Source of the DNA: CAZTVF01 sp964616985
Lineage (GTDB): Bacteria > Planctomycetota > Phycisphaerae > SM23-33
DNA: 21,253 bases
Assembly (NCBI GenBank): GCA_964616985.1
Contig: CAZTVF010000093.1
Span: 1-21,253, forward strand
Direction: 5' to 3'
The notes under the pieces are model-generated. The model was given only the letters and a program-made list of their open reading frames with translations, was not told the DNA's origin and did no database searches. The first letter of the stretch is position 1, and the number at the start of each line of letters is the position of its first letter. The translations under genes were made by a program, and so were the position numbers. Positions 14,337 to 21,253 of this stretch are shown piece after piece.

Positions 14337-15374
14337 CAGATCCAGCAGCCTGCGATCGAGCCGGTGGCCGTGCCAGTCCTCGTAGGCAACGTCCTTGCGC
14401 TGGGAATTGAGCACGCCAAAGGGGCCGCGAAAGTTCCACAGCGCATAGCCGATGTCGAGTCCCGTCAGGATGTCCAGCACGTCCTCGAACCAGGCCAGCG
14501 CGACCGCGTGCGGCGTGTGGTTGAAACACCCCCCCTCGCCGCAATGCACCCCGACCCCCTGCCGGGCCATCTGCGCCCACGGCCGATAGTGCTCCTCCAG
14601 CCGTTGGCGATCCCATCGCTCGCCGTCATGTTCCACCGGCCAGCGGGGTTCGGGAGACGCAACGCCGCCCGTCCAGGTCGCCTTGTAGAAGCTCACGGCG
14701 GAAGGAAGATAGAAGCGGCAGCTCTGGGCCACGCTCAGGTCTGTCAGCTCCGGCAGCGGCTCGTTGCCCCATCGTACGCCATCGACGATGATCAGTCGCT
14801 GGGGGTCTTCCTTGCGAATCGCAGCCGTCAGCGCGCGGATGACGCGCTCGTGACCGGCGCGGGTCATGTTCTCATCGGGCTTGGCTGGCTCGTTCAGCAG
14901 GTTGAAGCTAAGCTGCTGGGCGGCAATGCCGCGGTAGCGTTTGGCGAATGCCTGCCAGTAGTGGCAGCACTCGGCCAAGGCGTCGGCGTCCTTCCAGAGG
15001 CTTGAAGGCTCCGGCGGAGGGTTCACGCAGTAGCCCGGTGCACGGTGCATGTTCAGGCAGACGTGGATTCCGCAGCGCCGTCCGAACTCGACGGCTTCAT
15101 CCACCTGCGAGAGCACCCGCTCGTCCATAGCCATTGGGCCCTCGCCGCCGGCCCAGCAGCGGTACGAGATCGGCAAGCGGACGAAGTCGAACCCCCAGTC
15201 GGCGATCCAGCGGAAGTCATCCTCGCTGTAGGGCTCGTGCCGGCCCATGCGGCCCTCCGCGGACGTTTCGTCCGACAGTCCGTCACGGGCCGGCTTGAAC
15301 TTCTCAGTCAGGTTAAAGCCCCTCCAGCGCGGCAGCGGGTTGTGGGGTGTCGCTGTCATCGGCGTTACCCTCAT
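14322..15374 (-). CDS. Glycoside hydrolase family 5 (cellulase-like) enzyme
   Basis: This 350-residue single-domain TIM barrel shows the GH5 landmarks in order: RGFNL (18-22), DFVRLP (63-68), VCLNMHRAPGY (105-115), FNLLNEP (157-163) with acid/base E162, a long loop with YLPSAVSFYKATW (222-234), and VGVHCGEGGCFN (274-285) with nucleophile E280; ALWNFRGPFG closes the barrel. It hydrolyses beta-linked glycans by retention; the exact substrate is unknown. No signal peptide is seen, so it would act inside the cell on imported oligosaccharides. Its ATG overlaps the stop of the upstream beta-helix gene as ATGA (15371-15374), which favours this start. An ATG five codons later has GAGGGT in front of it and is also possible. 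A decayed relative lies at 1943-2131. Confidence 0.9.
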
Positions 15375-16507
15375 CTTTGGTTGTCGCTCGTCATCGTCAG
15401 TTCAGTCCGCATCCAGCCACGAGACGTCTTGATGAAGATCGCCTCGTTGCCGCTCTGGTCGACCCACGCTATCTCGCCGACTCGCCCCTCCTCAGGTGTC
15501 GGCGGAGACGGCCGGGCGTCCAGCCGCAGCGACGGGCCGGTCACATGCACCGGCGGGAAATGGTTCAGGTCCCCGTTCTGCGATGGAATGCGGCACTCCT
15601 TACCGCCGTGCACCACTCCCTGCGGGTAGACGTCGCCCAGGATGGTCGCGTCGGCAAGGTAACCGTCGTAGCCCTTGGCGAGCGTCTGCTCGGCCGTGGC
15701 GAAGTGGAAGTTGCCCAGGTACGTGCCGCTGTGGCCTTCGGGGGTGATGAACACGGCCGTGCCCGACCGGTCGGCCTGAAAACGGCTGTAGAAAGTTCGG
15801 CAGGCAACGACTCGCTGAAACGGTTTGCACACGTGGAAGCCGGCCACCTTCGGCGAGTCGGCGTAGCACTGGACGTACGTGTCACCGGTCCCGTTGCAGT
15901 AGAAGCAGTAGTTCATCGGCCCGTGCACGGGGTCGTAGTTCCACACGTGCACGCCGTTGAAATCATTGCTTCCGCCGTCGCTGCGGACGCCGATCTCGTA
16001 GCCCACGATCATGGCCGTGTGCACGACGCTGTCGGCGTTCTCGTAGTGCAGCCCGATGCTGCCCGGCGGGCACTTGAGGTCGAGGTCCACGTTGCAGCGG
16101 ATGTTGTGCATGTTGACCTCGTACCAGCCGGCCGAGTGGATGCCCTTCTGCAGGGCGTTGTGGACCTCCAGCTCCGACACCTCCAGTCGCGAGCACCCCT
16201 CGATCTTCAGGCCCGTTACAGGCAGCTTGGCGCCATCGATGACGCCGCCGCGAATCCAGCCGCAGCGATGGTGGACCTCCTTTTCCTTGTCATGGACAGC
16301 CTTGAGGACCACCGCCTCACCTTCGAAGCCCGGCAATGCCCGGATAGTCGCGTGCGGTGACATGCTCAGGCTGACCGTCCGGGGCAGGCGCAATGTCCGG
16401 TCGATGCCATGGACCCCGTCGGGCAGATCCAGCGTGCCTCCGCCCCTGCGTTCCAGCTCGGCGATCCGCCGGGTGAGTTCGCTGTGCATATTCGCTGTCT
16501 GTGTCAT
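15371..16507 (-). CDS. Right-handed beta-helix (pectate-lyase superfamily) protein
   Basis: This 378-residue protein has a GGTLDLPDGVHGI start, repeated short strands with Asn and Gly turns (GGVIDG, LKIEGCSRLEVSELEVHNAL, GIHSAGWYEVNMHNIRCNVD), and a beta-rich end, the pattern of parallel beta-helix proteins such as pectate-lyase-3 or GH28-like polysaccharide enzymes. No catalytic triad can be assigned by eye, so lyase versus hydrolase is open. The start at 16507 is set by GAGGAG at 16518-16523, ten bases upstream and overlapping the end of the URO-D gene; an open extension further upstream runs inside that gene. The gap to the URO-D stop is four bases, and the 3' end overlaps the GH5 start, so the three genes form one operon. 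There is no signal peptide. Confidence 0.75.
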   Translation of the reverse strand: MTQTANMHSELTRRIAELERRGGGTLDLPDGVHGIDRTLRLPRTVSLSMSPHATIRALPGFEGEAVVLKAVHDKEKEVHHRCGWIRGGVIDGAKLPVTGLKIEGCSRLEVSELEVHNALQKGIHSAGWYEVNMHNIRCNVDLDLKCPPGSIGLHYENADSVVHTAMIVGYEIGVRSDGGSNDFNGVHVWNYDPVHGPMNYCFYCNGTGDTYVQCYADSPKVAGFHVCKPFQRVVACRTFYSRFQADRSGTAVFITPEGHSGTYLGNFHFATAEQTLAKGYDGYLADATILGDVYPQGVVHGGKECRIPSQNGDLNHFPPVHVTGPSLRLDARPSPPTPEEGRVGEIAWVDQSGNEAIFIKTSRGWMRTELTMTSDNQR

Positions 16508-16511
16508 GGGA

Positions 16512-17501
16512 TCAGTTCTCCTCTGCCGTGTTGTCTTCCTCAGATGCGAGGTATCCGCGGTACTTCTCCAGAGCGACGCAGATAGCCTCAATCGTCTCCA
16601 GCGTTAACCCGTCGTCGGTCTCGGCTTTCAGCCACAGCCCACCCTGCGGCAGTCCCAGCGTCTCGACCGCCTCCCGCACATGGGCGTCGATCTGCGCCGG
16701 CGTGGCAAAGGGAAAGAGCTGCCGGTCAAGGTCCAGGTCGACGCAGACCTTGCCCTTGCACACCCTCGCCAGGTTTTCGACGCCGTTGGCGCGGTACTGC
16801 GGGTTGATCACGTGGACGCCGCACTCGATCAGGTCCGGGATGATCTCCCAGATGTGGCCGTCCGAGTGAAGGTAAACGTAATGCCCTGCCCGGCGGCATC
16901 GGCCAAAGAGTTCGGCGAAGCAGGGCTTGAGGTAATTGCGCCATTTGGCCGGGCTGATCGGAAGCGACGTTTGCATGCCCATGTCGTCGCCGAAACCGAC
17001 CATCGTCGGCTCCTTCAACGTCTTGAGATGCTTGTCCAACTGGGCCAGGTTGTATTCCAGCACCACGTCGATCATCCGTTGAAGCTCCGGTGGCTCCTCG
17101 GCGAAGTCCACCATGGCCTCCTCAAACCCCCGCAAATACATCAGTCGCATATACATAAAGCCGTGCGGCAGGCCCTCGTCGATCGTGGGGGGTTTGAGCT
17201 TCCAGACATCCTCCCGCCGCGGTAGCGGGTGATGCACCACGTAGGCGTCGTGGCCCTCGTAGATGTTGTCCCAGACGCAGCCCCAGCCGTCGGCGTGCTT
17301 GCCCCGCCGGTAGAGGTCGCTCCAGACCCAGTCGTAGTTGCGGTCGCCTTTGATCTCGCCGAACAGCAGCGGATGCCGCCTGGCCAGTTCGTCAAGTTTC
17401 TGGCGGTACTTCATCCACGCCGCCGGCAGCACCCCGAGCGTTACCGGGATGTATTGGGGATGGGCAAACCTCATGGCCTTGAGGCGATCCGGTTCCATCA
17501 T
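16512..17501 (-). CDS. Uroporphyrinogen decarboxylase (URO-D) superfamily protein
   Basis: This 329-residue barrel protein has GDDMGMQTSLPISPAKW (171-187) and YLHSDGHIWEIIPDLIECGV (210-229), typical of the URO-D/methylcobamide-methyltransferase superfamily. The HSDG segment is where corrinoid methyltransferases bind their catalytic zinc or substrate. It is not a close match to haem-pathway HemE, and planctomycetes often carry many such paralogues near sugar genes. Demethylation of methylated sugars is one possible role, inferred from context only. The start at 17501 has AAGAGGA about ten bases before it; an ATG one codon on is equivalent. Extra in-frame codons upstream read through non-coding DNA. 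It is the first intact gene of the minus-strand operon with the beta-helix and GH5 genes. Confidence 0.8.
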   Translation of the reverse strand: MMEPDRLKAMRFAHPQYIPVTLGVLPAAWMKYRQKLDELARRHPLLFGEIKGDRNYDWVWSDLYRRGKHADGWGCVWDNIYEGHDAYVVHHPLPRREDVWKLKPPTIDEGLPHGFMYMRLMYLRGFEEAMVDFAEEPPELQRMIDVVLEYNLAQLDKHLKTLKEPTMVGFGDDMGMQTSLPISPAKWRNYLKPCFAELFGRCRRAGHYVYLHSDGHIWEIIPDLIECGVHVINPQYRANGVENLARVCKGKVCVDLDLDRQLFPFATPAQIDAHVREAVETLGLPQGGLWLKAETDDGLTLETIEAICVALEKYRGYLASEEDNTAEEN

Positions 17502-17582
17502 GGCGCGTGGTCCTCTTGGGTCGCGCAGGCGACAGGGGTTCGATTCTCGGCGCATCTACGACGCAGAGGTTTCCCTTGATCC

Positions 17583-17605
17583 AGCCCCGCCGCCCTGGCG
17601 GGGCT
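17583..17605. repeat. Strong hairpin in the leader of the URO-D operon
   Basis: AGCCCCGCC and GGCGGGGCT form a perfect 9-bp stem around the 5-base loop GCCCT, about 80 bases before the URO-D start on the minus strand. The stem core and 5-base loop resemble the hairpins of the array at 5740-5844, and the loop is the same as that of the first hairpin there. It may be a single unit of the same repeat family or an attenuator-like leader hairpin; no T-run follows. Confidence 0.5.
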
Positions 17606-17672
17606 GTCATTGGTTTCCTTACAGCCGCATGCACCTGTCCGCGTCTGTCTGTCCTGGTTCGATGTCACGGAG

Positions 17673-17699
17673 GCTATATGAGCTCCAGGCATCTGTCAA
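17673..17699 (-). promoter_or_regulatory. Candidate sigma70-type promoter for the minus-strand operon
   Basis: On the minus strand a perfect TTGACA (17699-17694) is followed after 15 bases by TATAGC (17678-17673). The -35 is ideal; the -10 and the short spacing are poor. It would start transcription near 17665 and give a leader of roughly 160 bases containing the strong hairpin. Confidence 0.3.
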
Positions 17700-17747
17700 T
17701 CCACGCATACTCATTGTCTGCCCGCGGCGGGCCGGGTTCCAGCGCCG

Positions 17748-17852
17748 TCAGGGCGCGTAGATTTCTCTGGCGTACTTCGCGGACGCCTCGCACAATTCGC
17801 CTTTTGAACGATCACCGTCAAAGTGGCCGAGGCCATGATGAGGTCCCATCTG
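17748..17852 (-). pseudogene. C-terminal relic of an unidentified minus-strand gene
   Basis: A minus-strand frame without a start reads QMGPHHGLGHFDGDRSKGEL followed by CEASAKYAREIYAP and a TGA at 17750-17748. The amphipathic end and the HFDGDRSKGEL motif look like the genuine C-terminus of an enzyme. I cannot name the family with confidence; a creatininase-like or sugar-enzyme tail is conceivable. Upstream the frame breaks (LELVVRQL appears one frame over), so the 5' part is frameshifted or lost. It lies where the gene preceding URO-D in the same operon direction would have been. Confidence 0.5.
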
Positions 17853-17989
17853 GCAACTGACGAACAACGAGTTCGAGGGCTCGCATCCGTGGCGAAGGCA
17901 GGACACACTCTCACAAGAGATGGCTGCGGCGGTCGCAGGTCATAGCCGCGGGGGCAACTCGGCCCAGACGATGAATAAGGTTCGACAGC
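17853..17989. other. Upstream region of the DUF4450-like gene
   Basis: No gene or clear promoter is visible. ATAAGG lies about nine bases before the ATG at 17990 and can serve as a ribosome binding site. Together with 17502-17747 this is the divergent control region between the minus-strand operon and the plus-strand glycosidase gene. Confidence 0.4.
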
Positions 17990-20900
17990 ATGATGTCCAG
18001 GAACATGAAAGAGCGAGGCGGGGCCGCTTCCGGCTCAAGCCCCGCCGAGCCGGGCGAACCCGCATGGAGCGGCGCGGACTATCGGTATCGGGCGGTTGAC
18101 GGCGGCATTGAGGCGTGGAACGGAACCCGCCGCTTCAACCGGCCGCTCTACAGCACGGTGCCGCGGCCCGACCGGCAGATCACCCTGGTGAGCGATCGGC
18201 CGGAATTCATGCTGATGAAGATCTCCGCGACGAAGGACATGCTCAAGCTGGCCAATGTGATGCTGGGATGCGCCGGCGGGCCCTGGCTGTCTGAGGTCGA
18301 GCCGGTTCTCGCGAGGCACTGTCTGGGCCTCCAGCAGTACCGTCTGGGCGAGGGGCCCGCCGCCGTGAAAATCGACGCCGTCCGTGCCATGGCTTTCGAG
18401 GGGTTGTTGCTGCGGATACGATTCGAGGGCGAGCCGCCGGCCCCCTTGGTGCTTGCCGTAGGCGGACGGGCGCACGCCAACTACGACCAGAACCCCCAGG
18501 CCAGCGCCTTTCATCCTCAGGAGTGCGAGGGCGCACAGGTCTCTTTTGCCGCAAACGTGGCCACCCTTTCAGGCGAAGGCCCACCGCTGCATGTTGCCGC
18601 CACCTTGCCGGCGGAATTTGTAGCGGCCGACGCCGACGCCGTCGCCGGGGGCCCCGGGGCGCTGCTAGAGTCACGCGGGACGGCGCGCCCCGTCGCCGCG
18701 TTCTCCCTACGGCTGCAAGGTGGGTCTGATCTGTTCGTTGTCGTCACTACCGACGAGCCCGCTGCGGAAGGAGTGCGGGCGTTCCTGACCCGTCCAGCGG
18801 AGGTGTTTTCCCAGGCGATCGCGGACCATCGCGCCATAGCCGACTCGATCGTCATTGACACGCCCGACCCCTATCTGAACGCCGCCCTGCCCCACGCATT
18901 GCTGGGCCTGAATGCCGCCTGGAACGCTCCCACGTTCCGCCACGGCGCCATCGCCTGGCACGATGCCTACGCCGGCTGGCGCAAGACCTACGGGGCCACC
19001 ACGGCTGGCTGGCACGACCGCGTGCGGGAAGACGCACGGGCCTTCTTCGCCAAGCAGAGCCCCCAAGGGCGAATCCCCGGATACCTGCCGTGGGACGTGC
19101 TCTATAACATGAACGAAGTCCTGGTGGACCAGGTGCTCTACGACTGGGAATGGACCGGCGACCTCGACTTCATGCGCGACGGCGGCTTCGACACGATCGC
19201 CAGGCATCTGGACTGGGGCGAGACATACCTCAAGACCATTGACGGACTATACGAGAACTTCCTCAACGCCTGGAATACTGATTACAAGTGGTGTAACGGC
19301 GGCGGGGGTATGATCGCCTCCGTTTACTACTGGCGTGCCAACAAGGCCATGGCCGATATCGCGGTTCGCCTGGGGCGTGACCCGGCGGTGTTTCGGGCTC
19401 GCGAGGCGGCCATCGCCGACGCGATCGAGCGGTCGCTCTGGTCGGAGAGCGCCGGCGTCTACGGCGAATACCGAGACAGCCTGGGCCTGCGTCGTCTGCA
19501 CGAATCGCCCGACCTCTCCAGCATCTACACGCCGATCGACCTGCGGTACAGCAACCCTTTCCGCTCGTACCGCATGCTGCGTTTCGCCCTGCGCAAGTTC
19601 GAGATCCCCAGCGGCGCCATGCCGCGCGCGGGCGCCATCATGTATTCCTCCGAGTGGCTCCCCGATCTCTACAGTACGCGCGGGCTGTACACAGCTGAGA
19701 TCGTCAATACGCTTCTGGCCTGCTACCGGATCGGACAAACGGAGGCAGCCGAGCCTTTCCGCCGGGCTATCGACGGCAGCTTCTTCGCCGGGCCGGCGCC
19801 AGGCGCGACCGGGTACAAGATCAACCCAGACGGCACCTTCACGCCGCACACCGATTTCAGCGACCTGACGTCCATCTACGTACGGACCGTGGTGGACGGC
19901 CTGTTCGGCGTGCACATGCAGGCGTCTGACGAGCGGGTCACGCTCCAGCCTGCCTTCCCGCGGGAGTGGGCTAGCGCCTCGATCCGCTGCAAGGCCGTGG
20001 AGTACCAGTACACCTGGGACGGCGAGCGGGAACGGATGCGTATCGCCACGGTGCGCCCGCTGGCGCATGCGGTCCGGCTGCGCGCGCGAACCGCCGAGAT
20101 CCGGTCCGTCACGGTGAACGGCCGGCCCGTCGACCATTCCGTCGAACCCGGCATCGGATGCGCCTGGATCCAGGTGGAAGGCCCTCGTGGCACGCACTGC
20201 GTCGTGGAGATCGCCTACGGCCCGGAGCCCCTGCCGGAGGCGAGCATTCCCGCCGATGGCGAAGCCGGCAGCGAATTCAAGATCACTCTCGATCGCGGGG
20301 CCGTTCTCGGAGTCCGCGACAGCGGCCGCGCGCTGGGTACACCCGCCCTCAGCGCAAGCGGCTCGACCTGCTCGGTTCGGCTGCCGGACCGGACCAGCGT
20401 CTACACCTTCTTTGTGCTCGTCTCTCACCGGTCCGTGCGTTTCTGGCTGCCCGTGGAGGTCGACGTGCGGTCAGCCGTCGGGCGAGCCGCGCGTCCCGAT
20501 CGGCAGAGCACCATCCGCCGGCCGACCTACACGCCAGTCGACCTCTCGGCCTTCCGCAACCAACGGCTCGAGCATCTCCATGAGAACGTCTACACACCGC
20601 AGCTCAAGCCGTTCTATTGGCACCGGGCCGAGTGGCAGGTGCGAACCGTGCAGGCCAACGGCCGCAGCCGCTGGGAGGTCCACCAGGTCGGCCGCCTGAC
20701 GCCGGATGTCTCGCGGCTGACCGCGGCGGGCGGGCGCTTCGTGACAGACACCGGAGTGCCCGTCGATGTTCCGGCCAGCGGCCTGGACGCAGTGTTCACC
20801 TCGCTCTACGACCAGTTCCCCACCTGTGTCGACATCCCGGTCGCCTTGCGCGGCTGCCGGATATATTTCCTCGTGGTCGCATCGACGAACCCGGCCCAGA

Positions 20901-21193
20901 GCCGCATCGAGAACGCGAGGCTCACCGTGCTGCTGGCCGACGGCGGCCGGCGGGAACTGGCCCTGAGCAATCCCGAGACGATCGACGACTGGCTGTGCAA
21001 TGGCACGGGAGCACCCTACGTGCAGAGCGGCCGCGCGCAGGCCCTCGGCGACAGGGGCACGCACGCGGTGCTGCAGGAACTGGACCTCGGCATGGAGGTT
21101 GAGATCCAGTCCGTCCGCTTCGAAACGCTGGCCAACGAGGTACTGACGGGATTGCTTGGGATTACCATTGTGCAAGACATGGGGACGCCGTAG
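17990..21193 (+). CDS. DUF4450-like / six-hairpin glycosidase, very large
   Basis: This protein has 1067 residues. The N-terminus (YRYRAVDGGIEAWNGTRRFN, then RPLYS and RPEFML, about 31-75) matches the start of DUF4450-type proteins. Residues about 300-640 look like an (alpha/alpha)6 six-hairpin glycosidase core: WHDAYAGWRKTYGAT near 322, YLPWDVLYNMNEVLVDQVLY near 365, NAWNTDYKWCNGGGG near 425 and SSEWLPDLYSTRGLYTAEIV near 553, with several acidic residues that could be catalytic. The final 400 residues are beta-rich. Such enzymes are expected to remove rhamnose, fucose or other terminal sugars, but the activity of this subfamily is not known to me. No signal peptide is apparent, which is unusual for such a large glycosidase. 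A probable ceramidase-like gene starts 22 bases after the stop, so this gene likely leads a further operon. Confidence 0.75.
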   Translation: MMSRNMKERGGAASGSSPAEPGEPAWSGADYRYRAVDGGIEAWNGTRRFNRPLYSTVPRPDRQITLVSDRPEFMLMKISATKDMLKLANVMLGCAGGPWLSEVEPVLARHCLGLQQYRLGEGPAAVKIDAVRAMAFEGLLLRIRFEGEPPAPLVLAVGGRAHANYDQNPQASAFHPQECEGAQVSFAANVATLSGEGPPLHVAATLPAEFVAADADAVAGGPGALLESRGTARPVAAFSLRLQGGSDLFVVVTTDEPAAEGVRAFLTRPAEVFSQAIADHRAIADSIVIDTPDPYLNAALPHALLGLNAAWNAPTFRHGAIAWHDAYAGWRKTYGATTAGWHDRVREDARAFFAKQSPQGRIPGYLPWDVLYNMNEVLVDQVLYDWEWTGDLDFMRDGGFDTIARHLDWGETYLKTIDGLYENFLNAWNTDYKWCNGGGGMIASVYYWRANKAMADIAVRLGRDPAVFRAREAAIADAIERSLWSESAGVYGEYRDSLGLRRLHESPDLSSIYTPIDLRYSNPFRSYRMLRFALRKFEIPSGAMPRAGAIMYSSEWLPDLYSTRGLYTAEIVNTLLACYRIGQTEAAEPFRRAIDGSFFAGPAPGATGYKINPDGTFTPHTDFSDLTSIYVRTVVDGLFGVHMQASDERVTLQPAFPREWASASIRCKAVEYQYTWDGERERMRIATVRPLAHAVRLRARTAEIRSVTVNGRPVDHSVEPGIGCAWIQVEGPRGTHCVVEIAYGPEPLPEASIPADGEAGSEFKITLDRGAVLGVRDSGRALGTPALSASGSTCSVRLPDRTSVYTFFVLVSHRSVRFWLPVEVDVRSAVGRAARPDRQSTIRRPTYTPVDLSAFRNQRLEHLHENVYTPQLKPFYWHRAEWQVRTVQANGRSRWEVHQVGRLTPDVSRLTAAGGRFVTDTGVPVDVPASGLDAVFTSLYDQFPTCVDIPVALRGCRIYFLVVASTNPAQSRIENARLTVLLADGGRRELALSNPETIDDWLCNGTGAPYVQSGRAQALGDRGTHAVLQELDLGMEVEIQSVRFETLANEVLTGLLGITIVQDMGTP

Positions 21194-21215
21194 ACGCCAA
21201 GACAAGGATTCAACC

Positions 21216-21253
21216 ATGCAAGTCGGCTTTGGAAAGCAGGACGTCACGCCGCG
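21216..21253 (+). CDS. Start of a probable neutral/alkaline ceramidase-like protein (partial)
   Basis: AAGGA (21204-21208) precedes an ATG that opens MQVGFGKQDVTPR, cut by the window end. VGFGKxDVTP is the usual opening of proteins with the neutral/alkaline non-lysosomal ceramidase N-terminal domain, which in planctomycetes are abundant and probably act on varied amides or sugars. Only 12 full codons are visible, so the call rests on this motif and the good binding site. Confidence 0.55.
   Translation, partial: MQVGFGKQDVTP

Noticed and set aside
17537..17548. tRNA T-loop-like sequence GGTTCGATTC near the URO-D start
   Set aside because: The flanking bases do not form a 5-bp T-stem, and no matching acceptor, D-arm or anticodon arm is found at tRNA spacing on either strand.

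Overview
The window looks like a GC-rich metagenome-assembled scaffold (one 10-N gap) from an uncultured member of the PVC group, most likely a planctomycete of the Phycisphaerae type. Three things suggest this: repeated Gfo/Idh/MocA oxidoreductases alongside URO-D-like, DUF1349, DUF4450-like and GH99-like proteins; a dispersed hairpin repeat of a kind I remember as common in planctomycete intergenic DNA; and loosely packed genes separated by decayed gene fragments. The taxonomic call is inference. No ribosomal or other marker gene is present.

Layout. (1) 1-800 holds the end of an IS3-family insertion sequence, inserted into an already decayed minus-strand gene, then DNA without a gene. (2) 821-11503 is plus-strand: a sialidase-like BNR protein, a C-terminal GH5 relic, a large secreted protein of probable glycoside hydrolase type, a frameshifted and truncated dihydrodipicolinate-synthase-like relic followed by a hairpin-array repeat, then a tightly coupled operon of three different Gfo/Idh/MocA oxidoreductases and a quinone-oxidoreductase-like MDR protein (two ATGA overlaps), a DUF1349 relic, and an amidohydrolase-2 protein. 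(3) 11802-17852 is minus-strand. Read in its own direction it has a C-terminal gene relic, a URO-D superfamily protein, a right-handed beta-helix (pectate-lyase-like) protein, an intact GH5, a scaffold gap, a truncated DUF1349 gene, and an SGNH-esterase/GH99-like fusion. (4) 17990-21253 is plus-strand: a 1067-residue DUF4450-like/six-hairpin glycosidase and the first codons of a probable neutral-ceramidase-like protein.

Together this is a carbohydrate-catabolism region. The predicted products would cut or de-esterify complex glycans (sialidase fold, GH5, GH99-like, beta-helix, SGNH, six-hairpin enzyme) and oxidise the released sugars or cyclitols (three Gfo/Idh/MocA proteins). No transporter, SusC/D pair or regulator gene is visible. 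The most distinctive points are the esterase/GH99-like fusion, the coupled triple-oxidoreductase operon, the four-hairpin repeat inside a long palindrome, and at least six relics, two of them related to better preserved copies in the same window.
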